Assembly (NCBI GenBank): GCA_031422315.1
Contig: JANOQN010000054.1
Coordinates: 1-64,000 of the forward strand
Source of the DNA: JANNYA01 sp031422315
GTDB taxonomy: Bacteria; Pseudomonadota; Gammaproteobacteria; Xanthomonadales; SZUA-5
DNA length: 64,000 nucleotides
Reading direction: 5' to 3'
The notes beneath the pieces are model-generated. The model did no database searches. It was given only the letters and a program-made list of their open reading frames with translations, and was not told the origin of the DNA. Every line of letters begins with the position of its first letter. The first letter of the stretch is position 1. A program made the position numbers and the translations under genes. This document shows positions 17,819 through 27,487 of this stretch, in pieces.

Positions 17819-20113
17819 ATGGCGCACGCAGACGATTTAACTACACTCGTCCTTAGCCGCAGTAAAGGCGTCAACCGCGCCGAAGCGGTCGATCAGAACT
17901 TTATCGCCACCGTGCAGCATTTTGCAGCGGAGAATCCGATTCAGCGTGCAAGGCCCGCGTTAAACGCACCGATCGCAGCGGGCTCAGCACTCGATGTGGC
18001 AGGCTTTCTGGAGCTATTGGAATCGCAGCTGATTTCCCGGCATTTGGATTTGATGGCGCGCGTGCTGCGGGTGCAAAACAAGGTGTTTTACACCATTGGC
18101 AGCTCTGGCCATGAAGGCAATGCGATGGTGGCGCGCGCGACTCGGCACACCGATATGGCGTTTTTGCACTATCGTTCGGGCGGCTTTATGGCGGAGCGCT
18201 TTCGCAAACGCCCAGGCATGGATCCGATCATGGATTCCGCCTACAGCTTTGCGGCATCAAGCTTAGATCCAGCCAGCGGCGGGCGCCACAAAGTATGGGG
18301 CAGCAAGCCGCTGTGGGTTTTGCCGCAAACCTCCACCATTGCCAGCCATCTTCCGAAAGCCTACGGCACTGCGCTTGGGATTGAGCTGGCCAAACGCGTC
18401 GGCCATACGCTGCCGGTGCCGAACGATAGCATCGTGGTATGCAGCTTTGGCGATGCCAGCGCGAATCACTCGACTGCGCAAGGCGCATTCAACGCGGCGC
18501 AGTGGACCGCCTATCAAGGCTTGAGCGCGCCCGTACTGTTCGTGTGTGAAGACAACGGCATCGGCATTTCGGTGAAATCGCCCAGTAATTGGATTGCCGC
18601 GAGTTTTAAAAATCGCACCGATTTGGACTATTTCTACGCCGACGGCTTGGATTTAGCCACAGGCTACGCGCAGGTGCAGGCCGCAGTGGCACACTGCCGA
18701 TCAAAGCGGCGACCGACGTTTTTACATCTGCGCACCGTGCGCCTGATGGGCCACGCGGGCACCGATTTCGAGATTGAATATCGCGCCATTGAAGATGTGT
18801 GGGCTGGCGAGGCCGCCGATCCGGTTTTGCGCGGCGCACAGCTTGCGCTGGAGTCAGGCGCGCTAAAACCTGCGGAGCTACTGGCGCTGTATGAAGACAT
18901 ACGCAGCAAGTGTTTTGCCGCCGCCGAACACGCCGATAAAACCCCGAAAATTACCGAGTTGGCCGAAGTCATGCGCCCGTTAGCGCCGTTTGACGCCGAT
19001 TTAGTCGCAGCGGAGGCCACTCGCGCCGACTACGCCGAAAAACGCGCGGCACTCTGGGGCGATGCACTACCCGAAACCCTACCCGCTCGGCATTTGGCCA
19101 TCCAAATCAATCAGGCGCTGCACGACTTGATGCTCAAGCACGGCAACGCGGTGATTTTCGGGGAAGACGTCGCGCAAAAAGGCGGCGTGTATACCGTCAC
19201 GCGCGGCCTGTTTAAAACCTTCAAAGGCGCGCGCGTTTTCAACACCTTGCTGGATGAGCAAACGATTCTGGGTCTGGCACAAGGCTTTGCTAACGTAGGC
19301 CTGCTGCCGATTCCAGAGATTCAATATTTGGCGTATTTCCATAATGCTTGCGATCAAATTCGCGGCGAAGCCTGCAGCCTGCAATTTTTCAGTAACGGCC
19401 AATTCCGCAATCCGATGCTGCTGCGCATGGCCAGCTTGGGCTATCAAAAGGGTTTCGGCGGGCATTTTCATAACGATAATTCGATCACCGCGCTGCGTGA
19501 TATTCCAGGACTTGTCGTGGGCTGCGCTAGCCGGGGCGATGATGCCGCCTGCATGCTGCGCACGATGATGGCGATGTCGCAAATCAACGGCCGCGTCTGC
19601 GCGTTTTTAGAACCGATTGCGCTGTACATGACGAAAGATTTGTACGCCGCTGGCGATGGCCAGTGGCAGTTTCAATATCCAGGTTTGGAGCAAGCCATGC
19701 CGCTCGGGGAAGGCCGCTGCTATTTCCAAGAGGCGACGGATTTGTTGATGATCAGCTATGGCAACGGCGTGCCTATGTGCTTGCGCGCCGCCAAACACAT
19801 TGAAGCGCAAACCGGCAAAACGGTTCGCGTGTTCGATTTGCGCTGGCTGCAACCCCTCAACGCCGCAGCGATTGCCGAACATGCAGGAGCCTGCACGCGG
19901 ATATTGATTGTTGATGAAGGCCGCAAGAGCGCTGGCATTGCCGAGGGCGTGATGACCGCGCTGATCGAAGCGGGTTTGGGCCATAAACCGATCACCCGCG
20001 TGGTGGGTGAAGATACCTACACGCCACTCGCTAGCGCCGCCAATTTGGTGCTGCCATCCGATGCGAGTGTGTTGGCGGCGGCATTGGGGATGCTGGGTAA
20101 TGCCACCACGTGA
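17819..20113 (+). CDS. 2-oxoacid dehydrogenase E1, alpha and beta subunits fused
   Basis: A 764-residue protein in which an E1-alpha-like half (about 60-400) is joined to an E1-beta-like half (about 425-760). The alpha half holds the thiamine diphosphate motif GDASANHSTAQGAFN (211-225); the beta half starts HLAIQINQALHDLM and contains FGEDVAQKGGVY and the pyrimidine-contacting LDEQTILGLAQGFA. Such fusions occur among branched-chain 2-oxoacid or acetoin-type dehydrogenases. No E2 or E3 gene is adjacent, so the partner is elsewhere and the substrate unknown. The ATG follows AAGGG. A 45-codon foreign-looking remnant begins at its stop codon. Confidence 0.9.
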   Translation: MAHADDLTTLVLSRSKGVNRAEAVDQNFIATVQHFAAENPIQRARPALNAPIAAGSALDVAGFLELLESQLISRHLDLMARVLRVQNKVFYTIGSSGHEGNAMVARATRHTDMAFLHYRSGGFMAERFRKRPGMDPIMDSAYSFAASSLDPASGGRHKVWGSKPLWVLPQTSTIASHLPKAYGTALGIELAKRVGHTLPVPNDSIVVCSFGDASANHSTAQGAFNAAQWTAYQGLSAPVLFVCEDNGIGISVKSPSNWIAASFKNRTDLDYFYADGLDLATGYAQVQAAVAHCRSKRRPTFLHLRTVRLMGHAGTDFEIEYRAIEDVWAGEAADPVLRGAQLALESGALKPAELLALYEDIRSKCFAAAEHADKTPKITELAEVMRPLAPFDADLVAAEATRADYAEKRAALWGDALPETLPARHLAIQINQALHDLMLKHGNAVIFGEDVAQKGGVYTVTRGLFKTFKGARVFNTLLDEQTILGLAQGFANVGLLPIPEIQYLAYFHNACDQIRGEACSLQFFSNGQFRNPMLLRMASLGYQKGFGGHFHNDNSITALRDIPGLVVGCASRGDDAACMLRTMMAMSQINGRVCAFLEPIALYMTKDLYAAGDGQWQFQYPGLEQAMPLGEGRCYFQEATDLLMISYGNGVPMCLRAAKHIEAQTGKTVRVFDLRWLQPLNAAAIAEHAGACTRILIVDEGRKSAGIAEGVMTALIEAGLGHKPITRVVGEDTYTPLASAANLVLPSDASVLAAALGMLGNATT

Positions 20114-20247
20114 ATGCAGTCAAGATTGAAGAGGCGGTATCGGCGCTCACCGCGCAGCCGTTTAACGCCGCCAAGTTCCCGTATGTTTTTTTAGCGGCAT
20201 TTGGCAACAAAGAAACCACGCCCAAGCTGATGCAGGCGGCGTGCTAA
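20110..20247 (+). pseudogene. N-terminal remnant resembling a large class I DNA methyltransferase (type IIL/MmeI-like)
   Basis: The frame starting at the GTG that overlaps the E1 stop encodes 45 residues, MNAVKIEEAVSALTAQPF, then a segment ending AAFGNKETTPKLMQAAC. This closely resembles the N-terminus of large class I SAM-dependent DNA methyltransferases of the MmeI-like restriction type (typically followed by a thousand residues). Here it ends in TAA and a hairpin. I read it as the scar of a deleted restriction-modification gene. The identification is from memory of the family N-terminus. Confidence 0.5.
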
Positions 20248-20272
20248 TCGCATTGATGAAGAGTCAATGCGA
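20248..20272 (+). terminator. Hairpin, possible terminator
   Basis: Perfect 9-bp stem TCGCATTGA/TCAATGCGA with a 7-nt loop immediately after the remnant's stop, followed by TTTCACATTTT. The T-run is broken, so termination strength is uncertain. Confidence 0.5.
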
Positions 20273-20288
20273 TTTCACATTTTGAATT

Positions 20289-21020
20289 TCACCCGATCGC
20301 TTGAATCAGCGCTGCATCATCAAACCGAACATTACCCACACGCGCAGATACGGTATGAAAGCGCACCGGTAATTCGCTAGGTTCAAGCAGCGGCGTAATT
20401 CCCGCAAGATCACCAAACAGCCAGCGTTCGGCATTCTGCATGCTCAGCACAATAGGTTGGCGATCATGCGCATCAGCAACTGGCAAGCATGCGCTTTGAG
20501 TCAAAATCGAAAAACTTGACGGATGTTCGCTTGTGGCTGGCTCCCAAATTCCGGCGAGCAGCATCGGATTGTGATCTAGCTGGTGCGCGAAATAGACAAC
20601 ATGCCGCTCGGGCGCAGTTTGTGCGGTGAGCGCGAATTCCAAAGGCGCTTGATCAACTACCGGTTCCGGCCACTCATACCAGCCAGAAACCGGCACTACA
20701 CAGCGGCGCTGCGCGCGCCATGCACCGCGAAAGCTTGGTTTTTCCGCGATGGTTTCGACGCGCGCGTTGACGGTTGAAAAGCCCCGCTTGGACGACGATT
20801 CAGCCCACGCGGGCTTTAAGCCCCAACTTGCCCACGCAAGCGCGATATTTTTTCGACCTGCATCTGGCTGAAATATTGGCGCAAGCGTGGCGGGCGTGAC
20901 GTTGTAGCGTTCAAACTGCTGGAAAATAGGGGATATTCGCTCGCTCCAGGCCTCATCAAACCCAGCTAGCGGTAAATCCCCCCGTTTTGTTGGGCCGTAG
21001 AGCGCATATCGACCACACAT
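20289..21020 (-). CDS. SOS response-associated peptidase (YedK/HMCES family)
   Basis: A 243-residue SRAP protein. Family members crosslink to abasic sites in single-stranded DNA through Cys2, which requires the start MCGRYA seen at the ATG of 21020; this fixes the start and rejects a longer frame. Other family features are the NARVETI segment, SGWYEW with the catalytic Glu and the DAHDRQP segment with the active-site His. The gene is divergent from ETF-QO and monocistronic. Confidence 0.95.
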   Translation of the reverse strand: MCGRYALYGPTKRGDLPLAGFDEAWSERISPIFQQFERYNVTPATLAPIFQPDAGRKNIALAWASWGLKPAWAESSSKRGFSTVNARVETIAEKPSFRGAWRAQRRCVVPVSGWYEWPEPVVDQAPLEFALTAQTAPERHVVYFAHQLDHNPMLLAGIWEPATSEHPSSFSILTQSACLPVADAHDRQPIVLSMQNAERWLFGDLAGITPLLEPSELPVRFHTVSARVGNVRFDDAALIQAIG

Positions 21021-21186
21021 ACTTGCCGTCCTGTAGAATCGTGCAGGCTCGCATGCTGACACTGGCTTGCCCTATTATTCAACCCTAGGGTGCAAGCCTA
21101 GGATGCAAGCGCCGATTGCGTTGAAATTCGAGCCAACTAGACATTCGAAATAACAACACACTAAGTAACAACAAGATGAGCCAGTA

Positions 21187-22788
21187 ATGAGCGAACGAGA
21201 CATAATGGAATATGACGTGGTGATCGTGGGCGCAGGCCCAGCAGGCCTAGCCTGTGCGATTCGCCTAAAGCAGCTCAACAAAGATTTAAGCGTGTGCGTG
21301 CTTGAAAAGGCATCGACCGTGGGTGCGCAAATTCTATCTGGCGCGGTGATTGAGCCCGGCCCGCTGGATGAGCTGATCCCAAATTGGCGCGATGCACCGC
21401 CACCGGTTTGTGTGCCCGCAGGCGCGGATGACTTTTATTTCTTGACGAAAACCGCCGCCTATAAAATGCCCACGCCGCCGCAAATGCACAATGCGGGCAA
21501 TTTTATTGTTTCCTTGGGTGCTACGTGTGCGTGGTTAGGCGAAAAAGCAGCAAACGATTACGGCGTTGAAATTTACCCCGGCTTTGCCGCTGCCGAATGC
21601 TTATTTAATGACAATGGCTCGGTAGCGGGCGTGCGCATAGGCGATATGGGCATCGCTAAAGATGGCAAGCATAAAGACAACTATGCGGCCGGTGTAGACA
21701 TCAAAGCCAAAGTGACGGTATTTGCTGAGGGCGCGCGCGGGCACTTGACTAAAACGCTGGTCACACGCTTCAAGCTGGATGAAAAATCTGACCCGCAAAG
21801 CTATTCGATTGGCATTAAAGAGCTGTGGCAAGTTAAGCCCGAACAGGTGCAAACCGGGCGCATCGTTCACACGCTCGGTTGGCCGGCGGATCGCAAAACT
21901 TATGGCGGCAGTTTTATCTATCATTTGGATCAAAGCCGCATTGCGATTGGCTATGTCAGCGGTTTGGATTATAAGGATCCAAACTATCAGCCGTACGAAG
22001 CGTTTCAGCAGCTCAAGCACCATCCGCTGATCAAACCGATGTTAGAAGGCGGCACAATTTTATCCGCAGGCGCTAGAGCCATCGTGACTGGCGGCTGGCA
22101 AAGCTTGCCAAAGGTTGAAATGCCCGGCGCGGTGCTGATTGGCTGCGGCGCGGGGCTTTTGAATGTGCCGAAAATCAAAGGCACGCATCAAGCCATGCGC
22201 TCCGGCATGATGGTAGCTGAGCGCTTAGCGACCAAATTGGAATCCGCCGGCTGGGACGCCGCACTGCGCGGCTCGGGTGTAATGCGTGAGCTGTATTCCG
22301 TGCGCAATATTAAACCCGGCTTCAAACGCGGGCTATATTTCGGGCTGGCCAATGCCGGCTGGGAAACGCTAACCCGTGGTAAAAGCCCGTGGACGCTGAA
22401 AGTTAAAGCCGACTACAGCGCGCTACTTAAGCTCAACGAAATTGGCGCGATAAAACCCAACTATGTTGAGCGCACGCTGGCTCCGCGCGATCGCTTGCAG
22501 GGCGTTTATTATGCATCGACGGTGCACGATGAAGATCAACCGATACATTTAAAGGTAGCTGACACCAATATCTGCATCACGAAATGCGTTGTTGAATATG
22601 GCAACCCGTGTACCAAATTTTGCCCGGCCGGGGTCTATGAAATCATCGATGATGAAAAGGGCAAGCGCCTGCAAATCAACTCCGCCAATTGCGTGCATTG
22701 CAAAACCTGCGATATTAAGGATCCTTATCAGATTATCAATTGGGTGACGCCAGAAGGCGGCGCCGGCCCTAATTACCAAAACCTGTAG
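21187..22788 (+). CDS. Electron transfer flavoprotein-ubiquinone oxidoreductase
   Basis: Passes electrons from ETF, reduced by acyl-CoA and other dehydrogenases, to the membrane quinone pool. The 533-residue protein has an N-terminal FAD dinucleotide motif (VIVGAGPAGLACAIR, about 13-27), a central quinone-contact region and a C-terminal [4Fe-4S] domain with cysteines in CTKFCPAG and CVHCKTCDIKDP. The last residues (EGGAGPNYQNL) are typical for the family. Two starts, at 21187 and six codons later, are possible. A kinase gene starts 7 bp after the stop. Confidence 0.96.
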   Translation: MSERDIMEYDVVIVGAGPAGLACAIRLKQLNKDLSVCVLEKASTVGAQILSGAVIEPGPLDELIPNWRDAPPPVCVPAGADDFYFLTKTAAYKMPTPPQMHNAGNFIVSLGATCAWLGEKAANDYGVEIYPGFAAAECLFNDNGSVAGVRIGDMGIAKDGKHKDNYAAGVDIKAKVTVFAEGARGHLTKTLVTRFKLDEKSDPQSYSIGIKELWQVKPEQVQTGRIVHTLGWPADRKTYGGSFIYHLDQSRIAIGYVSGLDYKDPNYQPYEAFQQLKHHPLIKPMLEGGTILSAGARAIVTGGWQSLPKVEMPGAVLIGCGAGLLNVPKIKGTHQAMRSGMMVAERLATKLESAGWDAALRGSGVMRELYSVRNIKPGFKRGLYFGLANAGWETLTRGKSPWTLKVKADYSALLKLNEIGAIKPNYVERTLAPRDRLQGVYYASTVHDEDQPIHLKVADTNICITKCVVEYGNPCTKFCPAGVYEIIDDEKGKRLQINSANCVHCKTCDIKDPYQIINWVTPEGGAGPNYQNL

Positions 22789-22795
22789 AGAAGTT

Positions 22796-25123
22796 GTGGC
22801 AAACCACCCTGCCCCACCCGATATTCCTGGCTATGAGCTGTTGCACCCGCTGGGTGAGGGCGGCATGGCGACGGTCTACTTAGCCAAGCAAAAATCCCTG
22901 GATCGCAAAGTCGCGATCAAAATCTTGCGCACGGTCAATGATGATGACCCTGAGCGCACCGCACAGCGCTTTTTGCGCGAAGGCCGCACGCTGGCAAAAA
23001 TAACGCATCGAAACGTCTGCGGTATTTATGACATTGCCAAAGTCGGCGACGTGGCGTACATCGCGATGGAGTTTCTCGACGGCGGCACCCTGGTTGATCG
23101 CATGCGCACCGGCATTTCGGTAGGCGAATCGATTGCGGTGGCGGTGCAAATTGCCAGCGCACTGCAAGAAGCGCATAACCAAGGCATCGTGCATCGTGAC
23201 TTAAAACCGGCGAACGTCATGATGCGCGGTGGCAAAGTGCCGGTGATTACTGACTTTGGTATCGCGCGCGAGCTGACCAGCAATCAGACCAAAATAACCG
23301 TCGAGAACATGATCGTTGGCACGCCGGTTTATATGAGCCCTGAGCAAGTCAGCGGCGGTGAAATTGATGGCCGCAGCGATGTGTATTCGCTCGGCATTTT
23401 GTTTTACGAGCTGATTACCGGTTACCCACCTTACAAAGGAGATAACCCAATCCAGCTGTGCATGCAGCACTTGACCGCGCCGGTCCCTCAGCTGGGCGAG
23501 GAATTTGCCGAACTCAATCCCGTATTGGCGAAGTTATTGGCGAAAAAGCGCGAAGATCGCTACGCCAGCATGTCGGATTTTACCCATGCGCTGCGCGATG
23601 TGTTCGTGCAAAGCCCGAGCTTGCGCACGAAGGCCGAGCTGGCACCGAATCAAGCCTGGACTGAGCAGCTGCGACAGATGGGCTTTTCGTTTGACACGCT
23701 TCGTGATGCCGAGCTCAACAGCAAATTGCGCCAGCAGCAAAGCGCGCAGCCACCGGTGCCGGTCACCCAGCAAGTGACGCCTCGGGTAGCGACAGAGTTT
23801 GCCGCGCCTGCTAGCGCCGCACCGATCAAGCGGACGCCGTGGGGGCTAATTGCCGCCAGTGTGCTAGCACTTTGCCTTGTCGCAGGTGGCGCGTATTATT
23901 TTGCCAATCGTGGCACGAGTAAAACTGAGCAGCTGGCCATTAAAGGACTCATCCGAGAATACGAAACCCACGTTGAAAAATTGGAGTATTTCACCCCGGA
24001 ATCCAGCAATGCGGCAAAAACGCTGCAAGAAATGCAGGACATTGATTCGCGCAGCCCGCAGTTGAAATCCAGAGTCGCGCAGTTTGAGCGTTTACTGGCA
24101 AAAAACATCACCGAGCTGGCCAATTCCGGGCAGACTGAAGCGGCGCAAAAATTGTTTGATCAAGCGCTAGCGACCGAGCTTTTTGCCGAAAACGCCTTTA
24201 CCGATGCACAGCTTACGCTTAGTAAAGCACGCGGAAAAGTTGAGAATGCCGAAGCAATCAGCAAACTGATAGCAGCAGTTGAGCTCAAGCTAAAAGAGCC
24301 GAACTCGACCTTAGATGTGGGCGCGGAATTTGTCGCGCTGCGGGAAAAGCTAGATCCTGCCGAGCCTGAGCTCAAACGCCTGGAACAGCTCGCCGAAACG
24401 CGCTTTGCCATGCGCACCCAATTGGCACTCGACAACGCCCAAATGGCGCAATTGCAAGCATTACTGGTCAATTGGAAAGCAGCGGTACCGGATTCAATCT
24501 TAAGCAAACGCTACGCCGGTGAGCTGGCTAAACTCCGTGATAAGCAAGGGTTTTCGGAGCAGATTGCCGCTGTCTCAACTCAGCTATCCGCTGCTAGTTT
24601 AGGTGCCGGTGAATTAGGCGCAATTGCTGAGAGCATTCGCGCGCTGATGGCCCGCAAAGCCGACGCACCTCAGCTACCAGGATTGAGAAAAGCCCTGATT
24701 GATCGCGCTGATTTGCTTGTTCGCACAGAGATTAAAGCCAATCGTTTAGATCAAGCCGAAGCGCTCGTCAAAGCCATCGGCAGCGGGTTTGAGATAGAGC
24801 TACGTCAGCTGAGCTTGGATATTGCAGCAGCGAAAAACTTGAGCAGAATCGTAGAGTTGAGCGGAATACTTTTGATCGATACCCAACCTGCGGGCGTCGT
24901 GCTGCGGATTGTTGACTCAAAAAATGTCGCTATGCCGCTGCCGCGCCCTGCCAACACGCCGCTTACGATCAGTTTGGTGGAAGACACCTACAAAATCGAA
25001 GTACAAATTGCCAGCGGCTTGCGCAAACAGTTCAGTGGCACGGTCAAGCGCGGCACCACCAGCACTGCCAACACTGGCTTTAGCGATGCAAGCAAAGCCT
25101 ATTTGCAAGACGCGGGGTTTTAA
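22796..25123 (+). CDS. Membrane Ser/Thr protein kinase with PEGA-like C-terminus
   Basis: A 775-residue Hanks-type kinase: glycine loop GEGGMATVYLA, catalytic HRDLKPANV, DFG and SPEQ are all intact in the first 280 residues. A single membrane segment (about 347-366) separates it from a long helical periplasmic region rich in LeuAla/Glu heptads, ending in a PEGA-like domain (LLIDTQPAGVVLRI). The GTG start lies 7 bp after ETF-QO and the next gene starts right after its TAA, so these probably form one operon. The substrate is unknown; the linkage to ETF-QO is not explained by sequence. Confidence 0.92.
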   Translation: MANHPAPPDIPGYELLHPLGEGGMATVYLAKQKSLDRKVAIKILRTVNDDDPERTAQRFLREGRTLAKITHRNVCGIYDIAKVGDVAYIAMEFLDGGTLVDRMRTGISVGESIAVAVQIASALQEAHNQGIVHRDLKPANVMMRGGKVPVITDFGIARELTSNQTKITVENMIVGTPVYMSPEQVSGGEIDGRSDVYSLGILFYELITGYPPYKGDNPIQLCMQHLTAPVPQLGEEFAELNPVLAKLLAKKREDRYASMSDFTHALRDVFVQSPSLRTKAELAPNQAWTEQLRQMGFSFDTLRDAELNSKLRQQQSAQPPVPVTQQVTPRVATEFAAPASAAPIKRTPWGLIAASVLALCLVAGGAYYFANRGTSKTEQLAIKGLIREYETHVEKLEYFTPESSNAAKTLQEMQDIDSRSPQLKSRVAQFERLLAKNITELANSGQTEAAQKLFDQALATELFAENAFTDAQLTLSKARGKVENAEAISKLIAAVELKLKEPNSTLDVGAEFVALREKLDPAEPELKRLEQLAETRFAMRTQLALDNAQMAQLQALLVNWKAAVPDSILSKRYAGELAKLRDKQGFSEQIAAVSTQLSAASLGAGELGAIAESIRALMARKADAPQLPGLRKALIDRADLLVRTEIKANRLDQAEALVKAIGSGFEIELRQLSLDIAAAKNLSRIVELSGILLIDTQPAGVVLRIVDSKNVAMPLPRPANTPLTISLVEDTYKIEVQIASGLRKQFSGTVKRGTTSTANTGFSDASKAYLQDAGF

Positions 25124-26047
25124 GTGCGCAGCATCGCCACATCCATTCAAACCGCGCTTTTGGGGTTGGCATTCGCCTTAGCTGCCTGCTTTGCCAACGC
25201 GGATTTCAAAGATGATTACACCAGCGGCGTAAAGGCTGCCGACAAAGCCAACTGGGCCAACGCGCGCGCCAAAATGCAGTCTGCACTGGCTAGCGAACCC
25301 AATCCGCAGGCGCGCGTGCGCCTGTATGGCATGGTGTTTAGCGCCTACATTCCGCACTATTATCTGGCGCTAGCATCATTCAAGCTGGGGGATTGCAACG
25401 CAGCAAAGGCAGCGCTGAGCAACAGCGCGCATCTGGCGATCATGCGAGAAGCCAAAGGCGTGGAGGCCGAACTCGCACAAAGCAAGCTCATACTCGCTCA
25501 GTGCGGCGCGAAACCCAACCTGCCCGCGCCGCCAGTACCGAATTTGCCGCCTATCGAAACTATTCCCACAACGCCGAATACCGGTCAAGCCGAAGCAGCC
25601 AGAGCGCAGGCAGAAGCCTTGGCCCAAGCGCAGGCCAAGGCACAGGCTCAAGCCGCGTTAGAAAAACGTCAACGCGAAGCAAAAATTGCCGCAGACGCAC
25701 TGGCTGCGCAGCAAACACGAGAATCTGAAGTTACCGCGCCAGCGCCAGTGGTCAAGCCACCTGCACCGGCTGCTTTAACGAGTATTGCTAACAGCTATTT
25801 CTCCGGCAACCTGCCAGAAGCCGCGCGCGCCAACGTAGAGGGCTTAACGGGCAAAGCGCTCGCGCACGCATTGCTGCTGCGCGCCGCTGCCAAGCACGGC
25901 ATTTATCAACAGCAGGGCGGCAAAAACGCTCAGCAGCTAATTGATTTAAAGGCAGATTTGACCAGCGCCAAGCGTGCTGATGCCTCCGCCAAACCCACCG
26001 TTCGATATTTCAACCGGGATTTCATCAGCCTATATGCAATGCCTTAA
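25124..26047 (+). CDS. Hypothetical exported protein or lipoprotein, kinase operon
   Basis: A 307-residue protein with an N-terminal signal sequence containing LAAC, a possible lipobox (Cys about 22). The first 110 residues are helical with TPR-like spacing (ANWANARAKMQSALASEPN, HYYLALASFKLGDCNAAKAAL). A Pro-rich linker and a long Ala/Gln/Glu coiled-coil segment (about 155-200) follow. It begins directly after the kinase stop codon and ends by overlapping or abutting the ThiS-like gene. Likely a periplasmic partner of the kinase; inferred from position only. Confidence 0.75.
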   Translation: MRSIATSIQTALLGLAFALAACFANADFKDDYTSGVKAADKANWANARAKMQSALASEPNPQARVRLYGMVFSAYIPHYYLALASFKLGDCNAAKAALSNSAHLAIMREAKGVEAELAQSKLILAQCGAKPNLPAPPVPNLPPIETIPTTPNTGQAEAARAQAEALAQAQAKAQAQAALEKRQREAKIAADALAAQQTRESEVTAPAPVVKPPAPAALTSIANSYFSGNLPEAARANVEGLTGKALAHALLLRAAAKHGIYQQQGGKNAQQLIDLKADLTSAKRADASAKPTVRYFNRDFISLYAMP

Positions 26048-26063
26048 TGCTTCGGATGACACA

Positions 26064-26264
26064 GTGCCGCAATTTTTTCTAAATGGCAGCGCAAAGGCGC
26101 TATCGCCACTCACCGTTTTGGCTCTGCTGCAGCAAGAAAAATTGGCGGATCAGCGCGTTGCCGTAGAAATTAACGGCGAGATCGTCAGCCGCAGTCAGCA
26201 TGGCGAGCGAACTATTCAAGCCGATGATCGGGTTGAGATTGTCTATGCGATTGGTGGCGGTTAA
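26064..26264 (+). CDS. thiS: ThiS-like sulfur carrier protein
   Basis: A 66-residue ubiquitin-fold protein with the C-terminal GG needed for thiocarboxylation (ending IVYAIGGG) and the VAVEINGEIVSRSQH motif of ThiS. Starting at GTG 26064 (PQFFLNGSAK) gives the usual family length; a longer frame begins at 26034 overlapping the previous gene. It normally supplies sulfur for the thiazole of thiamine with ThiG and ThiF. No thiG is adjacent in this window, so it is an orphan copy here. Confidence 0.85.
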   Translation: MPQFFLNGSAKALSPLTVLALLQQEKLADQRVAVEINGEIVSRSQHGERTIQADDRVEIVYAIGGG

Positions 26265-26654
26265 GCCGCCGGGTTGGGACACAAAGCTAAGTGCATGTTT
26301 GATTTCAGTAGCAACAGTACTTAGGCCAAACAGGCAGTCGATTTTGCAGGAGGTTTGTTTCGCTTACCTCGTCATCCCCGCGAAGGCGGGGATCCAGTAC
26401 AGGTGTCATAAATTCGAAAGCGCTCCCTTAAGCATGCTCGAATACCTTATCGTCATACCGCGCAGGCGGGCATCGAGGTTTGCCGAGCAATAAAGTTGCT
26501 CGTTAGCTTAAAAATCCGCACATTACTGTGCTTTGAAACTGGAAGGGAAAGCTGACACCTGCACTGGATCCCCGCCTTCGCGAGGATGACGAAGTGTGGC
26601 GGAGTCGCCTGCAAATTCGACTGTGCGGTTTGCCTTTAAAGCAAGCACGATTCG
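26265..26654. repeat. Intergenic region with palindromic 'GTCATCCCCGCG' repeats
   Basis: A 390-bp gap without a gene. It holds one complete repeat at 26367-26410 (CTCGTCATCCCCGCGAAGGC then GGGGATCCAG and an AGGTGTCA extension), a degenerate copy at 26450-26476 and an inverted copy at 26551-26592, so the outer two form a long inverted pair. Confidence 0.85.
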
Positions 26655-26981
26655 CTAGTTCACCCGCAAATAAACCTGCAAATCCCTCATCTCAAGCGCC
26701 ACTACGGTCAAGCTGCTGCCCTTACAGGGCCCGCCGATACATTCGCCATTTTCAGCTTTAAACGCTGCACCGTGCGACGCGCACACCAGCTGACCGTGCG
26801 CCACCAAAAACCTTCCAGGCGCCCAATTGAGCGGCCGGCCTGCATGCGGGCAGACGTTCAAATAACCGTAAACCTGCATGCCGTAACGCAGCAGCACGAG
26901 CGAATCACCGGCGTGCTCACACTCAAGCGCGCCAGCTTCGGGAATATCGGCCAGCACGCACAGCAAAATGGGTTCTGACAC
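26655..26981 (-). CDS. Small Rieske [2Fe-2S] protein
   Basis: A 108-residue single-domain protein with the two Rieske boxes: CPHAGRPLNW and CASHGAAF (C-x-H ... C-x-x-H). The remainder is the usual Rieske beta-barrel. Such proteins act as ferredoxin-like electron donors or detoxification partners. It overlaps or abuts the ohr-type gene by one base and is likely co-transcribed with it, so a role in oxidative stress is possible. Confidence 0.9.
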   Translation of the reverse strand: MSEPILLCVLADIPEAGALECEHAGDSLVLLRYGMQVYGYLNVCPHAGRPLNWAPGRFLVAHGQLVCASHGAAFKAENGECIGGPCKGSSLTVVALEMRDLQVYLRVN

Positions 26982-27403
26982 TAGTCAAGAACCACTAATT
27001 CAACGGGGATATTGCCACGCGTAGCCACCGAATAGGGGCAAAGCTGATGTGCGTCGGCCACCAGCGCTTCGGCATCGGCTCTTGAAAGCTCGGCAATACG
27101 CACGCTGAGTTTGACCGCTAAACCCAAAGCACCGCCGTCATTTAAACCAATCGACACATCGGCATGCACTTCAACCTTACCAATTGGGCGCTTTTGCAGC
27201 TTAGCAACGTGCGCAACCGCGCCGCCAAAACAGGCCGAATAGCCGCAAGCAAACAGCTGCTCAGGATTCGTCGCGCCTTCCTTGCCCGCGCCGCCCATGG
27301 ATTTTGGCATCGATAGTGGCAAATCAATCACGCCATCACTGCTGCGCGTATGGCCGTCGCGGCCTTCTTGTGACTGTGCTTGTGCGGTGTATAGAACTTT
27401 CAT
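26981..27403 (-). CDS. Organic hydroperoxide resistance protein (Ohr/OsmC family)
   Basis: A 140-residue Ohr-type peroxidase: the two redox cysteines are in LFACGYSACF and HQLCPYS, and the family start MKVLYTAQA is seen from the ATG at 27403, preceded by GGAG. Ohr reduces organic hydroperoxides at the expense of lipoylated proteins. The lipB gene elsewhere in the window makes the lipoyl cofactor; no OhrR regulator is adjacent. Confidence 0.93.
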   Translation of the reverse strand: MKVLYTAQAQSQEGRDGHTRSSDGVIDLPLSMPKSMGGAGKEGATNPEQLFACGYSACFGGAVAHVAKLQKRPIGKVEVHADVSIGLNDGGALGLAVKLSVRIAELSRADAEALVADAHQLCPYSVATRGNIPVELVVLD

Positions 27404-27487
27404 TTGGACTCCATTTTTCGGGTGGGCGGCTTTGGGGCCGCCATCATAGCGAATCAACCGCGCCAATCTTGCTAATCCAAGATGAAG

